A stretch of DNA of 32,980 nt from Pelagibacteraceae bacterium (GCA_008638225.1 VTPP01000014.1:1-32980); one strand, 5' to 3'. Shown: positions 23,024-31,281, numbered from the stretch's first letter. The notes: generated from the sequence alone by a model not told the origin. Numbers and translations are program-made.

Positions 23024-24052
23024 ATGAAGCCGGTGTTTATGACTTTTACAAGAGGCGATATAATTAATTTTATCGTTTTGATGGTGCTAGGTTTTCTTAT
23101 TATTCCGATGACTATCACTAATGGTTATTGGTACAGCTCTATTTTAATACCATGGTTATGTTTAGCTTTGGCTGCGGTTGGTCAGCAAATTGTCATGGGT
23201 TATGCAGGACAATTATCACTAGGTGCAGCAGGATTTATGGCAGCAGGTGCTTTTGCCTGTTTTAATTTAATTTTAAGAATTCCAGATCTTCCTTTTGTTG
23301 GAGCTTTAATTATTTCAGGATTAATCGCAGCAGCCTTTGGAATATTATTTGGTCTTCCAAGTTTACGTGTGCGAGGAATTTATTTAATGGTGGCAACGCT
23401 TGCTTCACAATTTTTTATTGTTTGGATGATCGATAAATTCGGTTGGTTTAAAAATTACGACACATCAGGAATTATTACTGCACAAAATATTGAGATTTTC
23501 GGTAAGTCATTTACCTCACCCATTGACATGTATTATGTCGTGATAGTGGTGGTTGTCATTCTGACTTTGATCGCCATGAATATGGTGCGGGGTAGTGCTG
23601 GGCGAAATTGGATGGCGGTGCGGGATATGGATATTGCAGCAGAATCTATGGGTGTGTCGTTATTAAAAACAAAATTAGAAGCATTTGCCATCAGTGCATT
23701 TTATTGTGGTGTGGCGGGAGCTTTATTTGCATTTACTTACTTAAAATCTTTGGAACCAGTTGCCTTTGATATTAAATTATCCTTCAAGATCATGTTCATG
23801 GTGATCCTTGGAGGTTTGGGAACTATTAACGGCGCATTTATTGGTGCCGCTTTTATTTTATTATTTCCAGTTGTCCTCAACTTTATTGGTAACACAGTGT
23901 TCCATGGTTCAATTGATGCAACGATCATTTCATCTATTGAGCAAGTAGTGTTTGGTGCCTTGATGATTATATTTATGATTTATGAGCCACTGGGTATGGC
24001 CAAGTTGTGGGAAAGTATAAAATCTAAAATAGGTTTTAACAAAAAAAAATAA
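23024..24052 (+). CDS. livM: Liv-type ABC transporter permease (LivM-like)
   Basis: An inner-membrane permease of 342 residues with about nine hydrophobic segments. Family signatures are GQQIVMGYAGQLSLGAAGFMAAGAFAC, GILFGLPSLRVRGIYLMVATLASQF, the EAA-loop region NWMAVRDMDIAAESMGVSLLKTKLEAFAISAFYCGVAGALFA and LGGLGTINGAFIGAAFI. The ATG at 23024 is preferred to a TTG just before it, because it is well spaced from AGGAGAG at about 23009-23015. It starts 3 bases after the livH stop and completes the transporter; the MORN-repeat gene follows after 19 bases. Confidence 0.93.
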   Translation: MKPVFMTFTRGDIINFIVLMVLGFLIIPMTITNGYWYSSILIPWLCLALAAVGQQIVMGYAGQLSLGAAGFMAAGAFACFNLILRIPDLPFVGALIISGLIAAAFGILFGLPSLRVRGIYLMVATLASQFFIVWMIDKFGWFKNYDTSGIITAQNIEIFGKSFTSPIDMYYVVIVVVVILTLIAMNMVRGSAGRNWMAVRDMDIAAESMGVSLLKTKLEAFAISAFYCGVAGALFAFTYLKSLEPVAFDIKLSFKIMFMVILGGLGTINGAFIGAAFILLFPVVLNFIGNTVFHGSIDATIISSIEQVVFGALMIIFMIYEPLGMAKLWESIKSKIGFNKKK

Positions 24053-24071
24053 ACAGCAGATACCCAAAGGT

Positions 24072-24479
24072 ATGTTGAAGAAAATATCTCTAGTTTTATT
24101 TCTCATTACATTATCTACTAGTGTTGCATTGGCAGAAACGATTACTCTTGCTAATCAAGGAACTTATGTTGGGGATGTGAAAGATGGAAAGCCCAATGGG
24201 CAGGGCACATTAACTTATCTAGATGGTGAGAAATATATTGGTCAATGGAAAGATGGTTACCGTGATGGAAAAGGAAAATTAACCTATATTGATGGTTCTG
24301 TGTATATTGGAGAATTTAAAGATAATAAAATCCACGGCCAAGGTGTGTTTACCTCCAAAAGTGGTTCAAGATATCAAGGGGAATATAAACACGGCAAAAT
24401 GGATGGCCAAGGAACGTATACGTACCCGAATGGAAAAAAAATAACCGGAACCTGGGTTAATGATAGTCCGGTCCAGTAA
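24072..24479 (+). CDS. Secreted MORN-repeat protein
   Basis: A 135-residue protein with a signal peptide (MLKKISLVLFLITLSTSVALA, cleavage at about residue 21) followed almost entirely by MORN repeats. Four to five repeats of about 23 residues can be aligned: GTYVGDVKDGKPNGQGTLTY, EKYIGQWKDGYRDGKGKLTY, SVYIGEFKDNKIHGQGVFTS, SRYQGEYKHGKMDGQGTYTY and the partial KKITGTWVNDSP. MORN repeats form a beta-sheet ribbon used in protein-protein or membrane contact. It lies 19 bases after livM with an AAAGG ribosome site, so it is probably the last gene of the transporter operon. A function in that operon is unknown; its stop is 14 bases from the stop of the convergent SCO gene. Confidence 0.85.
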   Translation: MLKKISLVLFLITLSTSVALAETITLANQGTYVGDVKDGKPNGQGTLTYLDGEKYIGQWKDGYRDGKGKLTYIDGSVYIGEFKDNKIHGQGVFTSKSGSRYQGEYKHGKMDGQGTYTYPNGKKITGTWVNDSPVQ

Positions 24480-24493
24480 TAAATTATTTACAA

Positions 24494-25099
24494 CTAATAA
24501 AGATTTTTAAGTTTAGCTAAAGCTACGTCAATCTTTTCATCATACGTGATAGTGCCAACTAAATTTGTATTTTTATCAATTAAAATTAAAGAAGAAGTAT
24601 GATCCATGGTGTAATTATTATTTTCTAAAGGAACTTTTTTTGCATAAATAGAATAGGATTTAATCAATATATCTAATTGTTTTGGATCTCCGGTTAGAGC
24701 TTTAATTGCAGGATGAAAAGAATTTAAATACTGTTTTAGTGCTTCTGGAGTATCTCGTTCTGGATCAACGCTTATAAAATAAAATTTTAATTTTTTACTA
24801 CTCTCACCTAGCTGACCAATTAATACTGATAAAGATTGCAAAGTAGTAGGGCAAACATCAGGACAATAAGTAAAACCAAAAAAAAGAACAGAAGGTGATC
24901 CGAGTATATCAGCCTTGGTTACTTTTTTATTATCTTGATCATATAATTCAAAATCAGAGGTAATAATAATATCTGCTACATTAGTATTTTGTGAGGTCTT
25001 GTTTTGATTACCGATGAATATGGATACAATAAATAAAATCAGCAACACCATAATTGGAACTATGATGTAGTAAATAATACCTCGGCGAAATGTATTCAT
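24494..25099 (-). CDS. SCO1/SenC/PrrC copper chaperone
   Basis: A 201-residue membrane-anchored thioredoxin-fold protein that delivers copper to, or reduces, the CuA site of cytochrome oxidase. One membrane helix (about residues 10-30) is followed by the periplasmic domain with the copper-binding FTYCPDVCPTTLQ motif (Cys79 and Cys83) and the distant ligand His165 in YTMDHTSSLILID. The intervening FYFISVDPERDTPEALKQYL is a family signature. It lies 15 bases downstream of the PCu(A)C gene in the same operon, the common pairing for CuA assembly. The oxidase genes themselves are not in the window. Confidence 0.94.
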   Translation of the reverse strand: MNTFRRGIIYYIIVPIMVLLILFIVSIFIGNQNKTSQNTNVADIIITSDFELYDQDNKKVTKADILGSPSVLFFGFTYCPDVCPTTLQSLSVLIGQLGESSKKLKFYFISVDPERDTPEALKQYLNSFHPAIKALTGDPKQLDILIKSYSIYAKKVPLENNNYTMDHTSSLILIDKNTNLVGTITYDEKIDVALAKLKNLY

Positions 25100-25114
25100 A
25101 TTAATTTTCTCGTC

Positions 25115-25585
25115 TTAATTTTTATGTTTTTCTTGATAATGACCTTTAGCTTCTTCTGTATCAAATTCAATTGTAATAGAGCCCGATTGTTCAAAGTTAA
25201 GTGATGCTTTATATTTTTTGTTTTTAACGATTGGCTCTGTAAGACCCATAAACATAATATGGTATGAACCAGATTTTAATTGAACTTTACTTTTAGCTGG
25301 TATGGTTAGACCTTGATTAAGTGGACGCATTTTCATGACATTATTATCCATAGTTGTTTCATGGATTTCTACTTGTTTTGCAAAAGATACATTAGTTACT
25401 GACAATAATTTATCAGGTTGATCTCCTTCATTTTCAATAGTCATAAATCCAGCACTGACATTAGTTCCGGTAGTTACTCTGATATAAAGATGATCTATTT
25501 CTAGTTTTCCAATTTTATATTCATGAGCAAGCACAGAACTAGAAATGGTTATTAGACTTAAGGTGATTAGTATTTTTTTAATCAT
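25115..25585 (-). CDS. PCu(A)C periplasmic copper chaperone
   Basis: A 156-residue periplasmic protein with a signal peptide (cleavage near residue 20, ..SSSVLA-HEYK) and one PCu(A)C (DUF461) domain. The Cu(I) ligands fit the family spacing: His75, Met86, His109 and Met111, in VEIHETTMDNNVMKMRP and SGSYHIMFMGL. It binds Cu(I) and hands it to the oxidase CuA centre together with the SCO protein encoded 15 bases downstream. The C-terminus is His/Lys/Glu rich (KGHYQEKHKN), which might bind further metal. It is the first gene of a two-gene minus-strand operon divergent from umuDC. Confidence 0.95.
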   Translation of the reverse strand: MIKKILITLSLITISSSVLAHEYKIGKLEIDHLYIRVTTGTNVSAGFMTIENEGDQPDKLLSVTNVSFAKQVEIHETTMDNNVMKMRPLNQGLTIPAKSKVQLKSGSYHIMFMGLTEPIVKNKKYKASLNFEQSGSITIEFDTEEAKGHYQEKHKN

Positions 25586-25743
25586 GAACTATAGTTATAG
25601 TTAGTAGAGTTAAAAGTTTCTCTGCTATTTCTAGGATGAAGTAACTGTACCATTCGTTTAATCATAAAATATTGCGACATTTTCGGAATATTAAGAAAAA
25701 ATATTAGCTACACTCTTTATATATACACATCCCCTTTTCTTCA

Positions 25744-25773
25744 TTGACTCCAGGTAGATCAATCGAGTATTTA
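25744..25773 (+). promoter_or_regulatory. umuDC promoter
   Basis: TTGACT (25744-25749) and TATTTA (25768-25773) with an 18-bp spacer. The LexA box begins at the next base, so the transcription start (about 25780) falls inside the box, the arrangement needed for tight repression. Confidence 0.55.
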
Positions 25774-25788
25774 GAACAAAACAAGAAC
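25774..25788 (+). promoter_or_regulatory. Alphaproteobacterial LexA (SOS) box of umuDC
   Basis: GAAC-AAAACAA-GAAC, an exact match to the direct-repeat GAAC-N7-GAAC (GTTC-N7-GTTC on the other strand) operator of alphaproteobacterial LexA. It ends 9 bases before the umuD ATG and directly follows the -10 element. Site seen directly; regulator inferred. Confidence 0.8.
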
Positions 25789-25797
25789 ATTATATTT

Positions 25798-26175
25798 ATG
25801 AAAATACCACTCGTTATCCAAAAAGTTTCAGCAGGTTTTCCATCTCCCGCCACCGATTATGTGCAGGAAGAAATAGATTTAAATAGCGAGTTGATTAAAA
25901 ATGCTCCTGCAACTTTTGTCATTAGAGTGCAGGGCAATTCCATGAACGATCATAAAATTGCAAATGGCGATTTATTAGTAGTGGATAGAAGTTTAGGTCT
26001 TAGTAATGACTGCATTGCCATTGTTAATTTTAATAATGAGCTAGTGGTTAAAAATATTATAAAAAAAAATAATCATTTTTATATTAAGCACGCTGATGAA
26101 TACATCCCGATCACGGAACATTCTGATATTAATGTGTGGGGGATTGTAACTTACATTATTCATGCAACCCATTAA
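25798..26175 (+). CDS. umuD: DNA polymerase V subunit UmuD (self-cleaving)
   Basis: A 125-residue LexA-like peptidase-fold subunit of the translesion polymerase. Residues align with E. coli UmuD at a constant offset of 12: cleavage site Ala12-Gly13 in SAGFPSPATDYV (Cys24-Gly25 in E. coli), catalytic Ser48 in QGNSMND (Ser60) and Lys85 in LVVKNI (Lys97). RecA-stimulated self-cleavage to UmuD' is therefore expected, with Ala instead of Cys before the scissile bond. The ATG at 25798 is chosen because a further upstream TTG start would run through the promoter and the LexA box. The 3' end overlaps umuC by 14 bases. Confidence 0.95.
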   Translation: MKIPLVIQKVSAGFPSPATDYVQEEIDLNSELIKNAPATFVIRVQGNSMNDHKIANGDLLVVDRSLGLSNDCIAIVNFNNELVVKNIIKKNNHFYIKHADEYIPITEHSDINVWGIVTYIIHATH

Positions 26176-27442
26176 CAAACGTATTATCGCTCTTGTTGAT
26201 TGTAATTCTTTTTATGTTTCTTGTGAGCGTTTATTCAGACCAGATCTAGCAAAAAGACCAGTCGTCGTATTATCTAACAATGATGGTTGTATCATTTCAA
26301 GATCCACAGAGGCTAAACAGGTGGGAATTAAAATGGGCGAGCCTTATTTTAAAGCAAAGCCATTAATAGATAAATATAAAGTAGCAGTTTTTTCTTCTAA
26401 CTATGAACTGTATGGAGATCTCTCACGCAGGGTCATGAAAATCTTAAAGAACTTTTCATCCGATATTGAATTTTATTCTATCGATGAAGCTTTTCTGGAC
26501 CTTACGCATATTACAATGAAGAATGTGGAAGATTATATTTCCAACATTAGAAAAACTATTCTGCAATGGACAGGTATCCCCGTATCCATTGGTGCAGCTA
26601 ATACCAAAACCTTAGCCAAGGTTGCTAATCATATTGCAAAGAAAAAGAAGATGGGAATTGAAGAATTTATTTCTAAAGAGCAGAATTATATTGATCAAGA
26701 GTTAAAAGAGTTTCCGGTAGCAGAGGTTTGGGGTATAGGCAGACAGCTCTCTGCTTTCTTTCATAACAATCATTTTCATAATACTTACCAATTAAAAAAT
26801 GCTGATAATTATTGGGTGAGAAAAAATAGTAGTGTGGTTGTGTTGAAAACAATTCATGAATTACAAGGTATATGTTGCTTCCCACTAAATTACACACCCA
26901 CCGTTAGAAAAAATTGTTGTGTTTCCAGATCCTTTGGAACATCGATTACAGATATCTATGATCTACAAGAAGCTCTGGTTAATCATTGCATTACAGCAGC
27001 AGAACGTATTCGATCGGAGGGATTAATAGCGAAAACTATTTATGTCTTTATTAAAACAAGTAGATTCAAGAAGAATTATCTATCAAGGGTGGAGAAAATA
27101 GATATTCCCATGCCAACTAATAATACGCTTGAGCTTGTTGATTTAGCAGTCAAAGCTTTGGAGAATATTTATAGAAAAGGCCATTATTATAGTAAGGCCG
27201 GTGTATTATTGTCAGGATTACAGCCTAAAGCTCATTATGCAAATAATTTATTTTCGGATCTGAACCATAATTTAGATCATCTCATGAACATTATTGATCA
27301 AACTAATAATAAATTTGGCAGAGGATCGATTACCTTAGCTGCGGCCAGACACAACAATCAATTTAAGTTAAGACGCCAACACTCCTCTAAAATAGATACT
27401 TCTTTTATTCAAAGAGCACCCGTTGTTAAAGCTGGAATATGA
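26162..27442 (+). CDS. umuC: DNA polymerase V catalytic subunit UmuC
   Basis: A Y-family translesion DNA polymerase of 426 residues. The palm motifs are at the N-terminus: ALVDCNSFYVSCERLFRPDL (first metal Asp), VVLSNNDGCIISRSTEAK (finger) and FYSIDEAFLDLT (catalytic Asp-Glu). The helix-hairpin-helix thumb (VWGIGRQLSAF) and the little-finger region follow, and LLSGLQPKAHYANNLFSD contains a likely sliding-clamp-binding motif (ANNLF, cf. QLNLF in E. coli). Expression should be SOS-induced from the LexA-boxed promoter before umuD. The last codons overlap, on the other strand, the end of a truncated DUF2784 reading frame, so the extreme C-terminus (about nine residues) may have been shaped by that junction. 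Confidence 0.96.
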   Translation: MQPINKRIIALVDCNSFYVSCERLFRPDLAKRPVVVLSNNDGCIISRSTEAKQVGIKMGEPYFKAKPLIDKYKVAVFSSNYELYGDLSRRVMKILKNFSSDIEFYSIDEAFLDLTHITMKNVEDYISNIRKTILQWTGIPVSIGAANTKTLAKVANHIAKKKKMGIEEFISKEQNYIDQELKEFPVAEVWGIGRQLSAFFHNNHFHNTYQLKNADNYWVRKNSSVVVLKTIHELQGICCFPLNYTPTVRKNCCVSRSFGTSITDIYDLQEALVNHCITAAERIRSEGLIAKTIYVFIKTSRFKKNYLSRVEKIDIPMPTNNTLELVDLAVKALENIYRKGHYYSKAGVLLSGLQPKAHYANNLFSDLNHNLDHLMNIIDQTNNKFGRGSITLAAARHNNQFKLRRQHSSKIDTSFIQRAPVVKAGI

Positions 27443-27549
27443 AAATACAAAGTCCAACGTTTCACAAAAAATAAAAGACCCCCAAAGATCACAAATAAGA
27501 TAAAGGTAAAATGCAGGATTAACGTAAGGCTGGCTAGGAATTGATACAT
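27409..27549 (-). pseudogene. Truncated DUF2784 membrane-protein gene
   Basis: A 46-codon minus-strand frame, ATG at 27549 and TGA at 27411-27409, whose translation begins MYQFLASLTLILHFTFILFV and continues IFGGLLFFVKRWTLYFHIPA. This closely resembles the N-terminal third of DUF2784 proteins, which run L..L...LH..FVLFV..GGLL..R....LHLPA..WG and are usually about 120 residues. The rest, including the expected GWICPLTPLE region, is missing: the frame stops inside the antisense of umuC and no continuation is visible there. It starts 18 bases after the BT1-like transporter stop, so it was probably the second gene of that operon before being cut at a junction with umuC. A short but functional membrane peptide is possible though less likely. 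Confidence 0.6.
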
Positions 27550-27567
27550 ACTACAATTTTATTTAAA

Positions 27568-29172
27568 TTATTCATTGGTATTAAGCTTTGATCGTTGAAT
27601 AATCCAAACAGTAAGAGTAGGGATTGTTAAAGTTAATAAGGTGACAATAATAAGAACCGTTCCAAGTTCTGAATAGTCAGCAGTTGATTGAATAACTCCC
27701 GTAACTTTATCTTTAACTTCTCTGCTAATGGTGAAAATCTGATTAAGATATTTAGTACCTAAGGCATTGGCTGATAAGGCAAGATTAGTAAAGGAGGCGA
27801 ACACTGCAAAAAAAGTTGCCTTTAAGTGTGAGGGCGCATTTTTAGCAATCCAGGCTAAGAGCGGGATCATAGCTACTTGGCCGAGTGGAGATTCAAGCGC
27901 GGTATTAATAATCGCAATAAATCTTGCATCAACGATTCCACCAGTCAGGCTAGCCGTCCATTGATGAAGGCCGTAATACATTCCAACACTTGGCAAAAAT
28001 AAAATAGATCCGACAATAGATAAAACAACTACAATGGTTGCTATGGAATTTCTTGCCATAAAAGGTCTTAGAAAAATAATTCCAAGCAAAGTTAAAACAG
28101 AAGCAATCAACGACAAAGTTGATAAAAACTGCTCATCAAATTTTAAAACATCAATTTCAAACCAAGTTAATCCAGGTCCTGGTCCTGGCATAGCTCTAAA
28201 GATAAAAATAATAATAGCAGTGCCAACAATGGTTGAGCGAAGATTTTCTGGAATTTCTTTTAATAATTTACTCATTAAAAAAATGACGATGCACATTGAG
28301 CCGGTAAATACGATCTCCTGGGCAAGTGGTAGTTGGAGGGAGCCAATGGTTAGGGTGAATAAAACAAAGATTAATGATCCGCCTAAAATCCACCAATTGA
28401 CTTTAGTGATAGACATAGTTTGGGAAATTGTTTTATCTAGTTTTTTGAATAAGGCTTGTTGTTGTTTGTGTAAGTAGTAGGAAAAACAAACACCTAGTAT
28501 GGAAATACCAGGAATGATCAGAGCGTATAAATAAACAGATCCATATAAAGATACTTTTTCACTCTGGGCTAAGCCTTGCGTATTACTAAAAATAATAATG
28601 TTAGCAGCAGCAACTAAAATAGTGCCGGCGATAATTGCAAAACGTCCAAGCGTTTGCATCGTGGTATGCATTGCTTTGATTACTTCAGGAGAATAGTTTT
28701 TACCGTCCTTATCAAACTGCGGAACCGCCTCAACCGTCATAGCATCTGCCACCACATCTTGAATGACATAACCAACCGGGGAAAGTATAACGCTGATCAC
28801 AAACCATGTTTCAACAGATAACATCTCTGCCATAAATTTAGTGTGTATAATCAGGCCATACATAATGATAATGCTGGCAGCAATAAAACCAGCGCCTAAA
28901 AACACTAAATAATTTTTTCTTTTCCAAATTAAATCAACTAAATGTCCAAGTGGCATTTTTAATACCCAAGGTATTCCCGCCCAAAAACCAAGACCTGCGA
29001 GCAGGGCTGCAGATAAATTTAAGTAATCTTTTACAAAAAATGTGCCCACAATCCCGGTTAATCCAGAAACTCCAGCTGCCACATAAATCATGAGAGGTGG
29101 TATATAACTAATACGAAACTGCCGAGCTAAATCTACAAAAGGATCAATCAAGCATGAGTATAATCTTTTCAT
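27568..29172 (-). CDS. BT1/folate-biopterin-transporter-like MFS protein
   Basis: An integral membrane protein of 534 residues with about 12 or more hydrophobic segments. The N-terminal half matches the FBT (folate-biopterin transporter, BT1) branch of the major facilitator superfamily: PPLMIYVAAGVSGLTGIVGTFFVKDYLNLSAALLAGLGFWAGIPWVLKMPLGHLVD and, further on, VIQDVVADAMTVEAV, the conserved DVVADAM(x)VE motif. Plants, protozoa and cyanobacteria use such proteins for folate or pterin uptake; in Proteobacteria the substrate is generally unknown. The ATG at 29172 has no clear Shine-Dalgarno. Downstream on the same strand lies a truncated DUF2784 frame. Folate or pterin transport is inference from family only. 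Confidence 0.82.
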   Translation of the reverse strand: MKRLYSCLIDPFVDLARQFRISYIPPLMIYVAAGVSGLTGIVGTFFVKDYLNLSAALLAGLGFWAGIPWVLKMPLGHLVDLIWKRKNYLVFLGAGFIAASIIIMYGLIIHTKFMAEMLSVETWFVISVILSPVGYVIQDVVADAMTVEAVPQFDKDGKNYSPEVIKAMHTTMQTLGRFAIIAGTILVAAANIIIFSNTQGLAQSEKVSLYGSVYLYALIIPGISILGVCFSYYLHKQQQALFKKLDKTISQTMSITKVNWWILGGSLIFVLFTLTIGSLQLPLAQEIVFTGSMCIVIFLMSKLLKEIPENLRSTIVGTAIIIFIFRAMPGPGPGLTWFEIDVLKFDEQFLSTLSLIASVLTLLGIIFLRPFMARNSIATIVVVLSIVGSILFLPSVGMYYGLHQWTASLTGGIVDARFIAIINTALESPLGQVAMIPLLAWIAKNAPSHLKATFFAVFASFTNLALSANALGTKYLNQIFTISREVKDKVTGVIQSTADYSELGTVLIIVTLLTLTIPTLTVWIIQRSKLNTNE

Positions 29173-29335
29173 TTAACGGGGAAAAATATGTTTATGTTAA
29201 AGTGATTACTAAAGACAGTGTACATACTAAGAATATAAAATTGTTCTGACATACTTTAATTTTAGCAAGCAGCCTTCCTGCTCATGAATTGTAACAAAAA
29301 ACCAATCCCTTTCCTATGATATCTTTAGCTTGGCT

Positions 29336-29350
29336 GAACAAGTTTCGAAC
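29336..29350 (+). promoter_or_regulatory. Second LexA-type SOS box, upstream of the ATP-grasp/HDAC/photolyase-like operon
   Basis: GAAC-AAGTTTC-GAAC, an exact GAAC-N7-GAAC match, in the 281-bp intergenic region before the operon starting at 29454. A TTGGCT just upstream (29330-29335) could be a -35 element with the box in the spacer and TAGTAT at 29356-29361 as a poorly spaced -10. The motif is seen; control by LexA is inference, and the box is 103 bases from the start codon. Confidence 0.5.
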
Positions 29351-29453
29351 TAACCTAGTATTTTTAAAGAATGTACCAGTAAATCAAAGTATGAATACGG
29401 ACAAACAAAACTTGTGTCAGTATTAATAAAAGATAAAAATATTATAAAAAAAA

Positions 29454-30389
29454 ATGAAAGTTCACATCATTCACGAAAACGAGGAATGGACTCGTCCCTT
29501 AATTGCAGCTTTAGAGCAGTTGCAAGTACCCTTTGTTGATTGGCATGTGGAACAGGCGAGTATTGATCTAGGCACAGCCCCGCCTCAAGGAATTTTTTAT
29601 AATAGAATGAGCGCTAGTTCTCACGCCAGAGGTCACCGCTTTGCACCAGAATATACCGCAACTATTTTACATTGGTTAGAGTCGCATCAACGACGAGTAA
29701 TTAATAACAGCAATGCCTTAGCGTTAGAAATTAGTAAATCATTACAATATGCTCGTTTGCAGCAAGCAGGCATTACAACACCAAGATCAATATGTTGTAG
29801 TAGTCCAAAACAAATCATCGCTGCTGCAAAACATTTTAAAGAACCATTTATCATTAAGCATAATAGGGCAGGTCGTGGTTTGGGCGTGAAATTATTCAAC
29901 AATCAAGCAGAATTAGAAAAACATGTGCACAGTTCATCTTTTGAAAACTCAGTGGATGGAATTACTATTCTCCAAGAATATATCGAGGCTAATCCAAAAG
30001 TCATCCACCGTTTAGAATTTATTAATTCCCAATTTTTTTATGCAGTGCAAGTTGATGCAAGCGATTCTTTTGAATTATGTCCGGCGGATGCTTGCAACAT
30101 TGAAGAACAATTTTGTCCAACCAATCCTGATGGTAATAAATTTATGATTATTCAGCAGTATCAGAATGCTAGTATAGAAAAATATAAGAAGTTTTTAAAG
30201 GACAACCATATTGAAATTGCTGGCATCGAATACATTACCGCAAAGGATGGTACGCATTACACGTATGATGTTAATACCAATACTAATTATAATTCAGTTG
30301 CTGAACAAAAAGCAGGTTTATTTGGTATGAAACAGATTGCTCTTTTTCTACAACAAGAGTTGCATGCAGTGTATGGTTCCCATCGTTAA
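29454..30389 (+). CDS. RimK-like ATP-grasp ligase
   Basis: A 311-residue ATP-grasp enzyme, predicted to join a carboxylate to an amine through an acylphosphate using ATP. The N-terminal Rossmann-like part (1-85) is followed by the ATP-grasp fold. Lys135 lies in FIIKHNRAGRGLGVKL with the glycine-rich loop at 140-145, Glu175 is in ILQEYIEA, and the Mg-binding DVNTNTNYN holds Asp272, Asn274 and Asn276. It is closest in layout to RimK/glutathione-synthase-type ligases that add amino acids to small molecules or proteins, but the substrates cannot be told. It is the first gene of a tightly overlapping operon with an HDAC-fold deacetylase and a photolyase-like protein. No Shine-Dalgarno precedes the ATG; a poly-A stretch does. 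Confidence 0.85.
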   Translation: MKVHIIHENEEWTRPLIAALEQLQVPFVDWHVEQASIDLGTAPPQGIFYNRMSASSHARGHRFAPEYTATILHWLESHQRRVINNSNALALEISKSLQYARLQQAGITTPRSICCSSPKQIIAAAKHFKEPFIIKHNRAGRGLGVKLFNNQAELEKHVHSSSFENSVDGITILQEYIEANPKVIHRLEFINSQFFYAVQVDASDSFELCPADACNIEEQFCPTNPDGNKFMIIQQYQNASIEKYKKFLKDNHIEIAGIEYITAKDGTHYTYDVNTNTNYNSVAEQKAGLFGMKQIALFLQQELHAVYGSHR

Positions 30390-31281
30390 TCACCCAGATT
30401 ACGTTGCGCAAATAGGGGATGATCATCGCTTTCCCATTCATAAATTTGGCGCTTTGTTTCAATTACTCCAGCAAGATAAGATTATCAAAAAAGATAATTT
30501 ATTTATTCCAGAACCAGTCTCGCATGCAGATTTATTAAGAGTACATAAGGCAGAATATATTGAAAAAATAGATAACTTATCCTTATCTAAAGAAGAAGAG
30601 CGCAAACTTGGATTCCCGATGGTGCCAAGTGTCAAACGTAGGTCGTATATGGCAACTGGCGGTACTGTATTAGCCGCACGTTTAGCTTTGCAATATCAAT
30701 TGGCTTGTAATACTGCAGGTGGCTCGCATCATGCCTTTGCAGATTCTGGTAATGGTTACTGTGTATTTAATGATGTGGCGGTTGCTGCCCATAGTTTACT
30801 CGCACAAAAGTTAGTTCGGCGTATTTTAATTTATGATCTTGATGTTCATCAAGGTGATGGCACCGCAGAAATTTTTAAAAACCATCCGCAAGTATACACG
30901 TGTAGCATTCATGCTAAAAAAAATTATCCAGCAAAAAAACAACAAAGTAATCAAGATATTGAGCTTGAGGAGCATTTACAGGATGAGGAGTATTTAGATA
31001 TTGTTGAAGATAGTTTGCAGAAATTGAGCAAACAGTCCTTTGATTTTGTATTTTATGTAGCAGGCGTTGATGTACATGAAGATGATAAGTTAGGTGCTTT
31101 AAATATCACAACCAATGGTATCATAAAAAGAGAGCAAATGGTCTTGTCGCACTTTTATCAACGTAAGATCCCAGTATGCGGAGTATTAGGGGGTGGATAT
31201 AATAAAAGTTTTGAACATTTAGTGTATCTACATTCTATCTTGCATCGCACGTGTCATCATTTAATTCATCATGGAACTTAG
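30364..31281 (+). CDS. Histone-deacetylase-family amidohydrolase
   Basis: A zinc-dependent deacetylase-fold enzyme of about 305 residues (class I-like bacterial group with AcuC and acetylpolyamine amidohydrolases). All active-site elements are present: the paired histidines in GGSHHAFADSGNGYCVFND, zinc ligands in YDLDVHQGDGT (Asp and His) and in AGVDVHEDDKLGAL (Asp), and the transition-state Tyr in VLGGGYNKS. It should remove acetyl or other acyl groups from a small amine or from lysine. The start is uncertain: 30364 is 4 bases after AAGAG, while ATG 30373 gives the family-typical beginning VPIVNHPDY. Either way it overlaps the end of the ATP-grasp gene. The C-terminus overlaps the next gene by 11 bases. 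Confidence 0.9.
   Translation: MQCMVPIVNHPDYVAQIGDDHRFPIHKFGALFQLLQQDKIIKKDNLFIPEPVSHADLLRVHKAEYIEKIDNLSLSKEEERKLGFPMVPSVKRRSYMATGGTVLAARLALQYQLACNTAGGSHHAFADSGNGYCVFNDVAVAAHSLLAQKLVRRILIYDLDVHQGDGTAEIFKNHPQVYTCSIHAKKNYPAKKQQSNQDIELEEHLQDEEYLDIVEDSLQKLSKQSFDFVFYVAGVDVHEDDKLGALNITTNGIIKREQMVLSHFYQRKIPVCGVLGGGYNKSFEHLVYLHSILHRTCHHLIHHGT

Noticed and set aside
25744-25797. N-terminal extension of UmuD from a TTG at 25744
   Set aside because: It would translate the promoter and LexA box, and the constant 12-residue offset to E. coli UmuD fits the ATG at 25798.
28034-28477. 147-codon plus-strand frame opposite the BT1-like gene
   Set aside because: It is the antisense of a confident membrane-protein gene; the composition is that of a shadow frame.
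29265-29285. AGCAG/CTGCT hairpin in the intergenic region before the ATP-grasp gene
   Set aside because: Five pairs without a T-run on either side; no clear role.
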